A stretch of 64,000 nucleotides of DNA from Acinetobacter lwoffii (GTDB lineage Bacteria; Pseudomonadota; Gammaproteobacteria; Pseudomonadales; Moraxellaceae): assembly GCF_024129435.1 (NCBI RefSeq), contig NZ_JAMXXN010000004.1, forward strand, positions 62,001 through 126,000, in the 5' to 3' direction. A program made the translations under genes and the position numbers. Below the pieces are notes generated by a model, which saw nothing but the letters and a program-made list of their open reading frames with translations, had not been told where the DNA came from and searched no databases. Below, one piece after another: positions 18,201 through 27,533 of this stretch (position 1 is the stretch's first letter; each line of letters starts with the position of its first letter).

Positions 18201-20147
18201 TTAAACTTTATTACGCTGTACCTCTGCGATCAAATGATCCACCACCTGCGGTTCAGCCAGGGTTGAAGTATCTCCGAGACTATCCAGCTCATCGGCTGCA
18301 ATTTTTCGCAGGATCCGCCGCATGATTTTGCCGGAGCGGGTTTTTGGCAAGGCCGGTGCCCAGTGCAAGGCGTCTGGTGTAGCCACTGGACCAAGAATCT
18401 TGCGTACCCAGCTGACCAGTTCTCCACGTAATTGATCTGAACTGGCAACATCAGCCTGCAAAGTCACAAAGGCACAAATGCCCTGACCTTTAATGTCATG
18501 CGGCATACCCACTACAGCGGCCTCAGCCACCGATTCATGCGCCACCAGTGCACTTTCAATTTCTGCCGTACCTAGACGATGTCCGGACACATTCAGGACA
18601 TCATCGACACGACCGGTAATCCAGTAATAACCATCTTTATCGCGACGCGCCCCATCTCCGGTAAAATAAGTACCGGGATAGGTAGAGAAATAAGCTTCAA
18701 TAAAACGCTCCGGGTCTCCCCAAATGGTACGCATCTGACCCGGCCAGGAATCCTTAATCACCAGATTTCCCTCAGCTTCACCCTCCAGTTCCTTGCCATC
18801 GGCATCGACAATAGCCGGTTGTACCCCGAAGAAAGGCCGTGTCGCAGAACCTGGTTTTAAATCAGTCGCACCCGGCAATGGCGTAATCATAAAACCGCCA
18901 GTTTCGGTTTGCCACCAGGTATCGATGACGGGACAGCGGCTTTCACCGACCACGGTGTAGTACCAGTTCCAGGCTTCCGGATTAATTGGCTCACCGACCG
19001 ATCCTAAAATTCTCAGGCTGCTACGGTCACTTTCCCGTACAAAAGCATCGCCCTCACGCATCATGGCGCGGATCGCGGTCGGTGCAGTATAGAGAATGGT
19101 CACGTTATGCTTATCAACAATATGTCCAGTACGCGCCCAGCTTGGATATTGCGGGACCCCTTCAAACATCACGGTGGTGGTCCCATTCGAGAGTGGTCCA
19201 TACAGCACATAGGAATGCCCGGTGATCCAGCCCACATCTGCGGTACACCAGAATACATCATCCTGCTTGATATCAAACGCTTCACGGAAGGTGCAGTTAA
19301 CATAAGTCAGATAACCGCCAGTGGTATGCATCACTCCCTTGGGCTTACCGGTGGAACCTGAGGTATACAGGATAAACAGCGGATCTTCGGCATTCATCGG
19401 TTCCGGTGGACAGATGTCATTCACTGACATAATTTCTGTGTGATACCACAGATCACGCCCTTCCTGCATTTCAATCGGGTTACCGGTGCGGTGTACCACC
19501 ATTACATTTTGAATCGAGTCTGTACCCGCCAGTTTCAGTGCTTCATCGACATTGGCTTTCAGTGGAATGGCCTTACCGCCGCGCATGCCGGAATCCGCAG
19601 TAATCACCATTTTCGCCTGACAGTCTTCAATCCGGCTGGCCAAAGAATCTGGCGAGAAACCACCAAATACCACGCAATGCACCGCCCCGATCCGGGCACA
19701 GGCCAACATAGCAATCGCAGCTTCAGAAACCATCGGCATATACAGCATGACCCGGTCGCCTTTCTGGATGCCATTTTTCTTCAGCACATTGGCAAAACGG
19801 CAGGTTTCATCATGCAGCTCGGCAAAGGAAATAATCTTGTGCCGCGAAGGATGATCCCCTTCCCAGATGATGGCCGGTTTATAAGGATGTTCTTTCAGGT
19901 GCCGATCCAGACAGTTGGCACTGACATTGAGCTGACCATCGGCAAACCATTCGATTTTAAAATCGTCTTTGTTAAAACTGGTATTTTTGACTTGGGTAAA
20001 GGGCTTGATCCAGTCCAGACGTTGCGCCTGTTCTGCCCAAAATTTATCTGGCTGTTCTATAGAATACTGATAACGTTCGAAGTACTGGTCTTCGAGCGTA
20101 CGTGCTGTTTTTTTAAATTCTTCGGGTACTGGATAGATCTCTTGCAT
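18201..20147 (-). CDS. acs: Acetyl-CoA synthetase
   Basis: A 648-residue adenylate-forming enzyme that converts acetate, ATP and CoA to acetyl-CoA, matching the usual Acs length. Motifs seen: ATP-binding loop [19 protein letters not shown] (about residues 262-280), WWQTETGG near 412, [21 protein letters not shown] around 500 and the C-terminal [11 protein letters not shown] with the catalytic lysine that is acetylated in many bacteria. AAGGAAG precedes the ATG. Together with actP-yjcH and the CrbS/CrbR-like pair it forms an acetate-scavenging block, and acs is the classic CrbR/ErdR target. Confidence 0.96.
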   Translation of the reverse strand: MQEIYPVPEEFKKTARTLEDQYFERYQYSIEQPDKFWAEQAQRLDWIKPFTQVKNTSFNKDDFKIEWFADGQLNVSANCLDRHLKEHPYKPAIIWEGDHPSRHKIISFAELHDETCRFANVLKKNGIQKGDRVMLYMPMVSEAAIAMLACARIGAVHCVVFGGFSPDSLASRIEDCQAKMVITADSGMRGGKAIPLKANVDEALKLAGTDSIQNVMVVHRTGNPIEMQEGRDLWYHTEIMSVNDICPPEPMNAEDPLFILYTSGSTGKPKGVMHTTGGYLTYVNCTFREAFDIKQDDVFWCTADVGWITGHSYVLYGPLSNGTTTVMFEGVPQYPSWARTGHIVDKHNVTILYTAPTAIRAMMREGDAFVRESDRSSLRILGSVGEPINPEAWNWYYTVVGESRCPVIDTWWQTETGGFMITPLPGATDLKPGSATRPFFGVQPAIVDADGKELEGEAEGNLVIKDSWPGQMRTIWGDPERFIEAYFSTYPGTYFTGDGARRDKDGYYWITGRVDDVLNVSGHRLGTAEIESALVAHESVAEAAVVGMPHDIKGQGICAFVTLQADVASSDQLRGELVSWVRKILGPVATPDALHWAPALPKTRSGKIMRRILRKIAADELDSLGDTSTLAEPQVVDHLIAEVQRNKV

Positions 20148-20417
20148 AGGTCACTTCCTTGATTTTGTTCTATCTCATCACGAGAGGTTAATGCTGCGTT
20201 GTTGATTGTTTTTTATGCATAATGGCAGTATGGCCTGCTTATTTCAAATCCGGCAATCATGCTTTCGTCGTAGATTATTTATACAAATTCAATCAAAATA
20301 AACCACAACTTACAGTACAGAATCTTCTGCGCAACTGTGTATGATCTGTAGCACAGCCCTTTAAAAATAAAATTGACCGCTTGTGGTTATTTCATCTGAT
20401 TTAGCAGGATACACTTT

Positions 20418-20996
20418 ATGAAATCGCCTGAATCTCCCTACTTTAACCCGCCTGCGCTGCCTGCAACCGATCATCCCCTGTCAATGAAAGGCCGCTTCGG
20501 ACGTTTGAGCTTTATTGCCTGGTCGGCATTTCTGTATTTCATCTTTTTATTTGGTAGTATTGCACTGGGTCTCAGCATTGATATAGTGAATATTTCTATC
20601 CACTCCATGGATCCCAACTGGCTGATTTCATTGCAAGGCTTGGCCAGTATCGGTGTACTGGTCATGGTTCTGGTCTATGTGTATTTCGCTTTAGTGGTGA
20701 CTGTTCGCCGTTTGCATGATATGAACCGCAGTGGCTGGTGGGCGCTATTATTTTTACTGCCGCTAGTCAACATTTTTGTATGGCTTTATATCGTTTTTGG
20801 TTCGGGCGATCGAGGCAGTAATCAGTATGGTCCGGCACGGATGACCTTGCTCTGGGAAAAAATTCTGGCCTGGCTGATGATTATCCTGACCCTGCTTAGC
20901 TTGTTGGGATCTATCGCTTTATTCAGTTATATGAGCGGTGAAGAACAAACACCTACCCCTACTGAAATGATGCAAAAAACCACCAAATACTTTTAA
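20418..20996 (+). CDS. DUF805 family membrane protein
   Basis: A 192-residue inner-membrane protein with four or five hydrophobic helices. The family hallmark is visible: GRFGRLSFIAWSAF at residues 26-39 and VRRLHDMNRSGWWALLFLLPLVN after the third helix, with a cytoplasmic N-terminus rich in Pro. AGCAGGA lies 12 nt upstream of the ATG. The function of DUF805 proteins is not known. The gene is a single unit, reading toward the mechanosensitive channel gene 106 bp downstream. Confidence 0.8.
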   Translation: MKSPESPYFNPPALPATDHPLSMKGRFGRLSFIAWSAFLYFIFLFGSIALGLSIDIVNISIHSMDPNWLISLQGLASIGVLVMVLVYVYFALVVTVRRLHDMNRSGWWALLFLLPLVNIFVWLYIVFGSGDRGSNQYGPARMTLLWEKILAWLMIILTLLSLLGSIALFSYMSGEEQTPTPTEMMQKTTKYF

Positions 20997-21102
20997 CAAC
21001 AGCGCCGTTATTTTTAAAATTATCCACTGGTGACTTCAAGCCCTTATTAATTTTTTGCTAAACATCAGGCAAAATAGGCAAAATTTGAATTGTGGAATTT
21101 TT

Positions 21103-22083
21103 GTGGCAGAGCAAAACAATACCTTAAGCCAGGTAACTGAGGGCACCACGGAGTTGTTACATCAGGCAACTGAAAAAACGACCCAGACCGTGATTGAACA
21201 TACCGCCAAGTATAATGATGCCTACAGCACCATTGACAAGATCATGGAAGGTTTCTGGGAACGTGTGCCTTATTTCTGTATCGCACTGATCGTGATTACG
21301 ATTTTCTGGTTACTCTCCAAAGTCTTCAAGTTTTTCGTACGTAAAACTTTGGAAAACCGTTCTTATACCCGCCAGAATCTGGTGTTGGTACTCAACCGTG
21401 TCGGCAGTACCTTTATTATTTTCTTTGGTATTCTGATTGGACTGGTGATTGCGGTTCCTGGCTTTACCCCGGGTCAGCTGATGAGTGCCCTCGGAATTGG
21501 TTCGGTCGCGATCGGTTTTGCCTTCAAGGATATTTTCCAGAACCTGCTTTCTGGCGTGTTAATTCTGCTCAGTGAACCGTTCAAGATTGGCGACGATATT
21601 ATCGTGAATGGCATGGAAGGGACGGTTGAAGATATCCAAATTCGTGCGACCTTTTTACGCTCACCGGATGGCCGTCGTATTGTAATTCCGAATGCAACGG
21701 TCTACACCAGTGCGGTCACGGTGAATACTGCCTATACCCGTCGCCGCTGCGAATTCGTGGTTGGTATCGGCTATGAAGATGACATCCAGAAAGCCAAGGA
21801 CCTGATCACCGCTATTTTAGATAAAGATCCAACCATCCTGAGCCAGCCTGGCTTTAGTGTCAATGTCACGGCGCTGGCTGACTTTTCTATTACCCTAAAA
21901 GCCTTCTGGTGGGTCGATACCACTGAAACCGGCACCGGAACTTCAATCAGTGCGGTGCAGGAACGGGTGATTCAGGCTTTTGCCGAGCATAATATTTCGA
22001 TTCCTTATCCGGTACAGGAAGTTAAAGTCTATCGTGGTGAGGGCAATGAAGAAGCTTCAGCACGTGCTAAACAGTCGACCTAA
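21103..22083 (+). CDS. MscS-family mechanosensitive channel
   Basis: A 326-residue small-conductance mechanosensitive channel that releases solutes on hypo-osmotic shock. I prefer the GTG at 21103 (protein beginning AEQNNTLSQ after the initiator), with GGAA close upstream; a TTG at 21055 would add 16 atypical residues. Three membrane helices lie at about 60-180; the pore helix and following sequence SALGIGSVAIGFAFKDIFQNLLSGVLIL are highly characteristic, then the beta domain (VEDIQIRATFLRSPDGRRIVIPN) and a C-terminal vestibule. Its last 27 bp overlap the 3' end of rsmE on the other strand. Confidence 0.88.
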   Translation: MAEQNNTLSQVTEGTTELLHQATEKTTQTVIEHTAKYNDAYSTIDKIMEGFWERVPYFCIALIVITIFWLLSKVFKFFVRKTLENRSYTRQNLVLVLNRVGSTFIIFFGILIGLVIAVPGFTPGQLMSALGIGSVAIGFAFKDIFQNLLSGVLILLSEPFKIGDDIIVNGMEGTVEDIQIRATFLRSPDGRRIVIPNATVYTSAVTVNTAYTRRRCEFVVGIGYEDDIQKAKDLITAILDKDPTILSQPGFSVNVTALADFSITLKAFWWVDTTETGTGTSISAVQERVIQAFAEHNISIPYPVQEVKVYRGEGNEEASARAKQST

Positions 22084-22770
22084 AACATAAGGAATCACAG
22101 TTTCTGTACGGATAATACGGTTGCCCAAGCTCACAGCCTGGCAGCCGTTTTTTATGAGTAAATCAACTTCATAAGGAATAAATCCGCCTTCCGGACCAAT
22201 AACAATCGTACAGGGATGCTCAATCGCAAATGGCATCGCCTGCTTTGCATAAGGATGTGCCACATAAGCCGGACCATCCGTACGAATCAATCCTGGCAAG
22301 ATATCTTCAACAAAGGGTTTAAAGCGTTTATACAGCTCGATTTCCGGAGCAACGGTATCCCCTGCCTGTTCCAGTCCCAGCTCGATAAAATGATTTAACT
22401 GCTGTAAAAATGGAGTTTGCCAATAACTTTTATCGACGCGGTAGCTATGCAGTAAAATGATTTTTTCAACACCCAAGGTGACACTGTCCATGATCAGACG
22501 GCGCAGCACTTTCGGACGTGGCAAAGCCACAATTAAAGTCACTGGCAATTTTTCTGGAACCGCTTCTTCTTGCAGCGGTTTCAAGCGCACTGCTTTTTCA
22601 GAGATTTCGACAATCTCAGTTAGATAACGCTGACCTTCCCGAATTCCGACTTTTAATGTATCTCCCACCTGAATCTGTAGATGTTGCTGTAAATGTTCCA
22701 GTTGCCGAGTTGAGGTAATGGACCAAAGTTCAGTTTCGGTTTGACGTGGATCAAGCAGGACGATATTCAT
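22057..22770 (-). CDS. rsmE: 16S rRNA m3U1498 methyltransferase RsmE
   Basis: A 237-residue SPOUT-class methyltransferase that methylates N3 of U1498 in the decoding region of 16S rRNA. The N-terminal PUA-like domain (HLQIQVGDTLKVGIREGQRYL) is followed by the knotted SAM-binding domain with IVIGPEGGFIPYEV and VSLGNRIIRTETV, the conserved family motifs. I choose the ATG at 22770; a TTG six codons upstream is possible. Neither has a strong ribosome site. The gene converges with the mscS-like gene and the coding ends overlap by 27 bp. Confidence 0.92.
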   Translation of the reverse strand: MNIVLLDPRQTETELWSITSTRQLEHLQQHLQIQVGDTLKVGIREGQRYLTEIVEISEKAVRLKPLQEEAVPEKLPVTLIVALPRPKVLRRLIMDSVTLGVEKIILLHSYRVDKSYWQTPFLQQLNHFIELGLEQAGDTVAPEIELYKRFKPFVEDILPGLIRTDGPAYVAHPYAKQAMPFAIEHPCTIVIGPEGGFIPYEVDLLIKNGCQAVSLGNRIIRTETVIPYVLGRLFSTC

Positions 22771-22873
22771 AAAATTAAAAGAAACCAAAAAAATTTAGAA
22801 TAGGATTATGACCAAAACTGCAGATACTAAAAAAACCTTATTAGAATCTCAGACGACATCCACTATTTAGACC

Positions 22874-22964
22874 GGCGGCAAGGATGCCGCCCGCGGTACT
22901 GAGGTACAGGAAGTACCTTCAGTACCGCAAAGGATTTTTGCTACTTTTAATCCCTTAAAAGTAG
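22874..22964. repeat. Cluster of three palindromes, dispersed-repeat candidate
   Basis: Three perfect or near-perfect hairpins are packed in 91 bp: GGCGGCA-AGGA-TGCCGCC (22874-22891), a 15-bp stem GCGGTACTGA...TCAGTACCGC with one bulge (22893-22928), and CTACTTTTAA-TCCC-TTAAAAGTAG (22941-22964). No T run follows in a way that makes a simple terminator. One plus-strand frame is open through all three, but has no start codon. It lies between rsmE and waaA. The layout is like a REP/BIME-type intergenic repeat; copies elsewhere cannot be checked here. Confidence 0.6.
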
Positions 22965-23027
22965 AACTCCTCTACAAATGACCAGTTATCCCAGAAAGGT
23001 AGATTGGAGAGTATGACTAGCACACAC

Positions 23028-24308
23028 TTAGAGATACTGATCAATCACCTGAATATGCTTAGCAAGCGATCCCGTATTTAACTGCATAATTTGCTGCGCT
23101 GCTGCATTCAAATTTTCCGCCTTGACCTGATCTCGTAAAAGTTCCAGTAATATATCTGTAGCCTGCTGGGCATCCTGCACCACTGCGACTGCGTCTGCCT
23201 GAACAAACTCATCTACGATCGTCTGAAAATTAAAATAGTTTTTGCCTAAAACAGTCGGCACATTCAGCGCAATCGGCTCCAGAATATTATGTCCACCACC
23301 TGGCTCGTTCAACGAACCACCGACATAACAGGCCTGGCTCAAAGCATACCAGAGCCACATTTCACCCATCGAATCGGCCAGATAAACTTGGGTATCTGCT
23401 TCAATACGTTGCCCTAGACTACGACGCTGGATTTTTAATCCCAAAGACTGTGCGGCCTGAAATACCTCATCAAAACGTTCCGGATGACGCGGCACCACAA
23501 TACAGACCAACTTGGGATCAGCCTCTAAAGCAGCTTTTAAAGCACTCAGAATTTCTTTTTCTTCAGGAGCATGAGTACTAGCTAACGTGATGATCTTTCG
23601 CCCTCCTAACTGCCACTCCTGTTTTAACTGATCTGCCTGCTTGATAAAGCGCTCGGGCGCAGTAATATCAAATTTGATATTACCCAAAACCTGGGTTTTT
23701 TCGGCTGCGATTCCCAACTGGATATAACGTTGCTGGGTGGCTGTATCCTGTGCCAAAAGACTAGTTAAATTCTTGAGCATGCCTCTAGTCAAACCTTTGA
23801 CCTTGGCATAGCCTTTGGCGGATTTTTCGGACAGACGCGCATTCAACAATACACTTGGCACATTAAACTGGGGTGCCTGATCCAGCAGATTCGGCCAAAG
23901 TTCAGTTTCCATCAGCAATAAAAGTTTCGGCTGATATTTTTGATAAAATTCACGAATTAAAGTTTTCTGGTCAGCAGGCAAATACACGGCTTGAAACAAA
24001 TCGAGATAAGGCGCTTTTAAAAAAAGTGATTTAGCGCGTGCCTGACCGGTTTTGGTGGTATTGGTGACCAGCACCGGATGGCCAAGTTTTAAATAATGTT
24101 CAATTAACGGTTGGGCAGCATTGGTTTCACCCACCGACACCACATGAAACCAGATGGCATGCAGGTTTTTGGGTGGCTGAAACGGGCCGAAACGTTCTGT
24201 CAGTTCTTGTTGTAATTGTTCAGGATCGGTCGCACGTTTACGGACACGCGATTGATATAAGGGTTTAACCAGCGCCAAGGCTGCGTTATACCAAAATGGA
24301 GTGGCCAC
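23028..24308 (-). CDS. waaA: 3-deoxy-D-manno-octulosonic acid (Kdo) transferase WaaA
   Basis: A 426-residue glycosyltransferase of GT-B fold that adds Kdo to lipid IVA in lipopolysaccharide/lipo-oligosaccharide synthesis, acting at the cytoplasmic face of the inner membrane. An N-terminal hydrophobic/basic anchor is followed by FHVVSVGETNAAQPLIEHYL (about residues 50-70), LLLMETELWPNLL near 130, LASTHAPEEKEI near 245 and GGSLNEPGGGHNILEP near 335, all family motifs. Acinetobacter makes lipo-oligosaccharide, so this inner-core step is expected. It appears to be a single gene; its promoter must lie in 24309-24390. Confidence 0.93.
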   Translation of the reverse strand: MATPFWYNAALALVKPLYQSRVRKRATDPEQLQQELTERFGPFQPPKNLHAIWFHVVSVGETNAAQPLIEHYLKLGHPVLVTNTTKTGQARAKSLFLKAPYLDLFQAVYLPADQKTLIREFYQKYQPKLLLLMETELWPNLLDQAPQFNVPSVLLNARLSEKSAKGYAKVKGLTRGMLKNLTSLLAQDTATQQRYIQLGIAAEKTQVLGNIKFDITAPERFIKQADQLKQEWQLGGRKIITLASTHAPEEKEILSALKAALEADPKLVCIVVPRHPERFDEVFQAAQSLGLKIQRRSLGQRIEADTQVYLADSMGEMWLWYALSQACYVGGSLNEPGGGHNILEPIALNVPTVLGKNYFNFQTIVDEFVQADAVAVVQDAQQATDILLELLRDQVKAENLNAAAQQIMQLNTGSLAKHIQVIDQYL

Positions 24309-24349
24309 ATTGCGCCCCTGTCCAAAGATTCAATGGGCAGAATATAGCA

Positions 24350-24388
24350 GAGCCACATCAACATGTTAATCAATGTGGCTCATTTTTA
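24350..24388 (+). repeat. Inverted repeat between waaA and the ene-reductase gene
   Basis: Perfect 9-bp inverted repeat GAGCCACAT / ATGTGGCTC separated by 14 bp that includes the small palindrome AACATGTT. A short T run follows on the plus strand only, whereas both neighbours are on the minus strand, so terminator activity for them is doubtful. Confidence 0.45.
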
Positions 24389-24390
24389 GA

Positions 24391-25476
24391 TTATTCTACT
24401 GTAGTTAAAGCTTCTGCTTCAGCCAATGTCGGATAATCAATATAGCCTTCCGCGACATTGGTTCCGATCATATTTTCCAGCTTCAGTTCATTCAGCGGCG
24501 CATCTTCGAGCAGACGTTCGTATAGATCCGGATTGGCAATATACGCCTTACCAAAAGCCACCGCATCAGCCTTGCCTGAAGCCAGTAATTCAATGGCATC
24601 TTCACGACTTAATTGCATATTGGCAATATAAGGCACTCCATTTGAGCGCTGTTTCATATATTCAGAAATACTGTCTTCTGCCAGATATTCACGGGTAAAG
24701 AAGAAGGCAATCTTGCGCTTACCCAGCTGCTCCATGGCATAGCCAAATGTTTCACGTGGATCATTGTCGCCCATGTCATGGTCATCACAACGCGGCGCAA
24801 AATGCACCCCTACACGATCTGCGCCCCATACTTCAATCAGTGCATCAGTTGCTTCTAGCAGGAAACGTGTACGATTTTCCACTGAACCGCCGTATTCATC
24901 TTCACGCTGATTGGTTTTGCTTTGCAAGAACTGGTCAATCAGATAACCATTGGCAGCATGTAATTCAACACCATCAAAACCGGCTTCTTTAGCACGAATC
25001 GCGGCTTGCTTATATTGCTCGGTAATGGCATGAATTTCCGAAATTTCCAGCGGACGCGGCAACACATAAGGACGTTTTGGACGTAACAAGCTGACATGAC
25101 CCGCCTGTTGTACTGCACTTGCAGAGACTGGTGTTTCACCATTTAACAGATCCGGATGCGATACACGACCAACATGCCAAAGCTGGGCAACAATCAGACC
25201 GCCCTTCTCATGAACCGCTTGAGTAACCTTTTTCCAGCCTTCGACCTGAGCATCGGTAAACAATCCTGGAGTATTTAAATAGCCATTGGCTTCTTCAGAA
25301 ATCACTGTGGCTTCAGAAATAATCAGGCCAGCACTTGCACGTTGCGCATAGTACTCAACCATCATTGGGGTTGGAACGCGATCAGCAGTTGCGCGGTTAC
25401 GGGTCAGCGGCGCCATGATGACACGGTTTTTAAGCTCTAACGCACCGAGCGTTAAAGGAGAATTTAATTCAGCCAT
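24391..25476 (-). CDS. Old Yellow Enzyme family ene-reductase (NemA-like)
   Basis: A 361-residue FMN-containing NADPH oxidoreductase that reduces activated C=C bonds, maleimides, nitro compounds or quinones. The start is the ATG at 25476 with GGGAG upstream. Family marks: NRVIMAPLTRNRA near residue 20, the Trp-His pair QLWHVGRVSHPD around 100, ELHAANGYLIDQFLQ near 180 with the substrate-binding His-Asn spacing, and NQREDEYGGSVENRTRFLLE. It lies 15 bp downstream of an ArsR-type regulator gene on the same strand, which suggests induction by an electrophile or metal sensed by that regulator. Confidence 0.88.
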   Translation of the reverse strand: MAELNSPLTLGALELKNRVIMAPLTRNRATADRVPTPMMVEYYAQRASAGLIISEATVISEEANGYLNTPGLFTDAQVEGWKKVTQAVHEKGGLIVAQLWHVGRVSHPDLLNGETPVSASAVQQAGHVSLLRPKRPYVLPRPLEISEIHAITEQYKQAAIRAKEAGFDGVELHAANGYLIDQFLQSKTNQREDEYGGSVENRTRFLLEATDALIEVWGADRVGVHFAPRCDDHDMGDNDPRETFGYAMEQLGKRKIAFFFTREYLAEDSISEYMKQRSNGVPYIANMQLSREDAIELLASGKADAVAFGKAYIANPDLYERLLEDAPLNELKLENMIGTNVAEGYIDYPTLAEAEALTTVE

Positions 25477-25491
25477 CGTTACTCCCACCTG

Positions 25492-25791
25492 TTAAAGGTG
25501 TTGTTGTAGGTGTTCGATAAATTGTTGAATCAAAGTTTCATTGCGGGAGAAATATGACCACTGTCCATGCTTGGTCGCAGTGATCAGGCCAGTCTGCTGT
25601 AATACAGACAAATGATTGGACATGGTGGACTGGGAAACCTGGCCCAAACGTTCAATTTGACCTGCACAGACCCCACGTTGAAAGCCACCACACTCTTCCG
25701 CAGACAGATATTGCTCCGGAGATTTTAACCACTCCAGAATTTGTCGACGGGTCGGATTGGCTAAGGCTTTAAAAATTAGATCAAGGTCCAT
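25492..25791 (-). CDS. ArsR/SmtB-family transcriptional regulator
   Basis: A 99-residue winged-helix repressor. The helix-turn-helix is QVSQSTMSNHLSVLQQTGLI, with ALANPTRRQILEWL ahead of it. I take the ATG at 25791; a GTG two codons upstream is an alternative. Two cysteines in AEECGGFQRGVCAGQIER (about residues 35-45) are placed where related quinone- or metal-responsive ArsR proteins sense ligands, so thiol-based sensing is plausible but inferred. It precedes the ene-reductase in an apparent operon, and a large palindrome 52-100 bp upstream is the likely operator. Confidence 0.85.
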   Translation of the reverse strand: MDLDLIFKALANPTRRQILEWLKSPEQYLSAEECGGFQRGVCAGQIERLGQVSQSTMSNHLSVLQQTGLITATKHGQWSYFSRNETLIQQFIEHLQQHL

Positions 25792-25842
25792 AGGCACATC
25801 ACAATCAGTGGCGCAACGAAACTTTATTCACCATGTGCGACC

Positions 25843-25890
25843 ATTATATCGTATTTTTTCGATTTATATATCGAAAATTTTAGATATAAT
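25843..25890. promoter_or_regulatory. 48-bp palindrome, operator candidate for the ArsR regulator
   Basis: Inner arms TTTTCGAT / ATCGAAAA (25856-25877) and outer arms ATTATATC / GATATAAT (25843-25850 and 25883-25890) share the same centre. It lies between the prfB 3' end and the arsR-type gene, upstream of the latter. Confidence 0.6.
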
Positions 25891-25937
25891 AATCACAATC
25901 TGCACAAGCTTTGTTACGCCAGCTTTTAAACGATTTC

Positions 25938-27033
25938 TTACAGGCCCTGTTTCAGGCTTGCTTCGATAAATTTGTCCAGATCACCGTCCAGAACTGCGCC
26001 AGTATTGGAATTTTCCACACCTGTACGCAAATCCTTAATACGTGAATCATCCAGGACATAAGAACGGATCTGACTACCCCAGCCAATGTCAGACTTGGAA
26101 TCTTCCAGTGCTTGTGCCGCTTCGTTACGTTTGCTCATCTCGAGCTCATAAAGTTTGGCACGTAACTGCTTCCAGGCGTGGTCACGGTTGGCATGTTGTG
26201 AACGCTGGTTCTGACAGGCCACCACAATTCCGGTCGGTGCATGGGTTAAACGCACGGCAGAATCTGTTTTGTTAATATGCTGACCACCCGCCCCTGATGC
26301 ACGATAAGTATCGGTACGAACATCGGACGGATTGATTTCAATTTCGATATTGTCATCAACTTCCGGTGACACAAACACGGCAGAGAACGAGGTATGACGA
26401 CGGTTGCCCGAGTCAAAGGGCGACTTACGCACTAAACGGTGTACACCAGATTCGGTACGTAACCAGCCGTAGGCGTACTCACCTTCCACACGAATCGTCG
26501 CAGATTTAATCCCGGCAACATCGCCATCAGATTCTTCCATCACTTCTGCTTTAAAGCCATGACGTTCAATCCAGCGTAGATACATACGTAGCAACATAGA
26601 CGCCCAGTCCTGTGCTTCTGTACCGCCTGAACCAGCTTGAATTTCCAGATAGCAAGGATTTGGATCCATCGGATTATTGAACATACGGCGGAATTCAAGC
26701 TTGGCCAGTTCTTCTTCAGCCGTGCTCAGTTCAGCCTGTACATCTTCTAGCAAGCTTTCATCATCCGCTTCAACCGCCAGATCAAGCAAAGCCTGTGCAT
26801 CTTCAAGCTGGGTACTTAAGCGATCCAGCACATTTAATACATTTTCAAGCTCGCCTTTCTCTTTGGCCATCGCTTGGGCACGACTCTGGTCATTCCAGAT
26901 GGTTGGATCTTCTAATTCACGCAGGACTTCTTCTAAACGCTCTTTTTTCAGATCGTAGTCAAAGATACCCCCGTAGTGTTTGACCACGTTCGTTTAAGTC
27001 TTTTAATTGGTTTAGATACGGATTAATTTCCAC
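25938..27033 (-). CDS. prfB: Peptide chain release factor 2, with programmed +1 frameshift
   Basis: RF2 terminates translation at UGA and UAA. The gene is read in two frames: a GTG start at 27033 gives 24 codons ([20 protein letters not shown]...GYL) to an in-frame TGA at 26961-26959, and translation continues in the +1 frame from GAC (26960) to 25938, in total 364 residues. The site CGGGGGTATCTTTGAC has the internal Shine-Dalgarno-like GGGGG and the CTT-TGA-C slip sequence that is classic for prfB autoregulation. The main frame contains the GGQ motif in [18 protein letters not shown], and the stop-recognition tripeptide region is present. GAGAG precedes the GTG. Confidence 0.95.
26959..26975 (-). 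promoter_or_regulatory. RF2 frameshift site
   Basis: Minus-strand GGGGG lies a few bases before CTT TGA C. Low RF2 slows reading of UGA and favours the slip, so the factor controls its own synthesis; this is well known for prfB. Confidence 0.93.
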
Positions 27034-27449
27034 GTGAATTACTCTCAATCAAAATTAGGCACAAAATTCTTAGCTCGATATTATAGCACAGTCTGTTTCC
27101 GCTATTTTAACGATCCATTCAGTCTAAGGCTCGAATGTCTTGAGCATTTAGACCTATATTTCCCTCATTCAATTTTCAACATCTCATAGACTCTTTTGCG
27201 TCTTTTTATCCGAAATTTTTATCGGCTTTTTAGCCCCGTTTTATGACCGAAATATAATTTTGCAATTGATTTTATAATTTAGGATTTCTTATTGACCTGT
27301 ATAAAAAATCAGCGAATTCAATAGATTCCACAATATCTACACACTTTTAATAAAACACTACATTATAAATTTAATTTTATTATTCAGTCACTTGTTCAGC
27401 AAAAATTACACAAGATTACGCTATTCACATTACTGTAACTTTCCTTTGA
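27034..27449. other. Gene-free stretch between prfB and a porin gene
   Basis: About 415 very AT-rich bp. The only structure I see is a hairpin at 27122-27153 (GTCTAA-g-GCTC ... GAGC-at-TTAGAC) about 90 bp upstream of prfB. No credible reading frame. Confidence 0.4.
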
Positions 27450-27477
27450 TTGACGATCTTTGGAATTGCTCTAGACT
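27450..27477 (+). promoter_or_regulatory. Promoter of the porin gene at 27534
   Basis: TTGACG (27450-27455), 16-bp spacer, TAGACT (27472-27477). TTGTAAC follows at 27483-27489, as in the other two porin promoters. Confidence 0.5.
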
Positions 27478-27533
27478 GAAAGTTGTAACAAAAAGTGTAA
27501 TGTTTTTAACTCACGATTTGAGGGGTAGTAACC

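Noticed and set aside
19440..20162. 240-codon plus-strand ORF opposite acs
   Set aside because: Antisense shadow of a highly conserved gene; the encoded sequence has no recognisable fold and the codon pattern belongs to acs.
22868..22981. Open frame through the triple palindrome as a small protein
   Set aside because: A stop codon lies directly before it and there is no start codon or ribosome site; openness probably reflects the repeat itself.
25938..26987. prfB called as a single intact frame starting near 26987
   Set aside because: The apparent start lies upstream of the TGA in the wrong frame; the real protein begins at the GTG at 27033 and uses the +1 frameshift.
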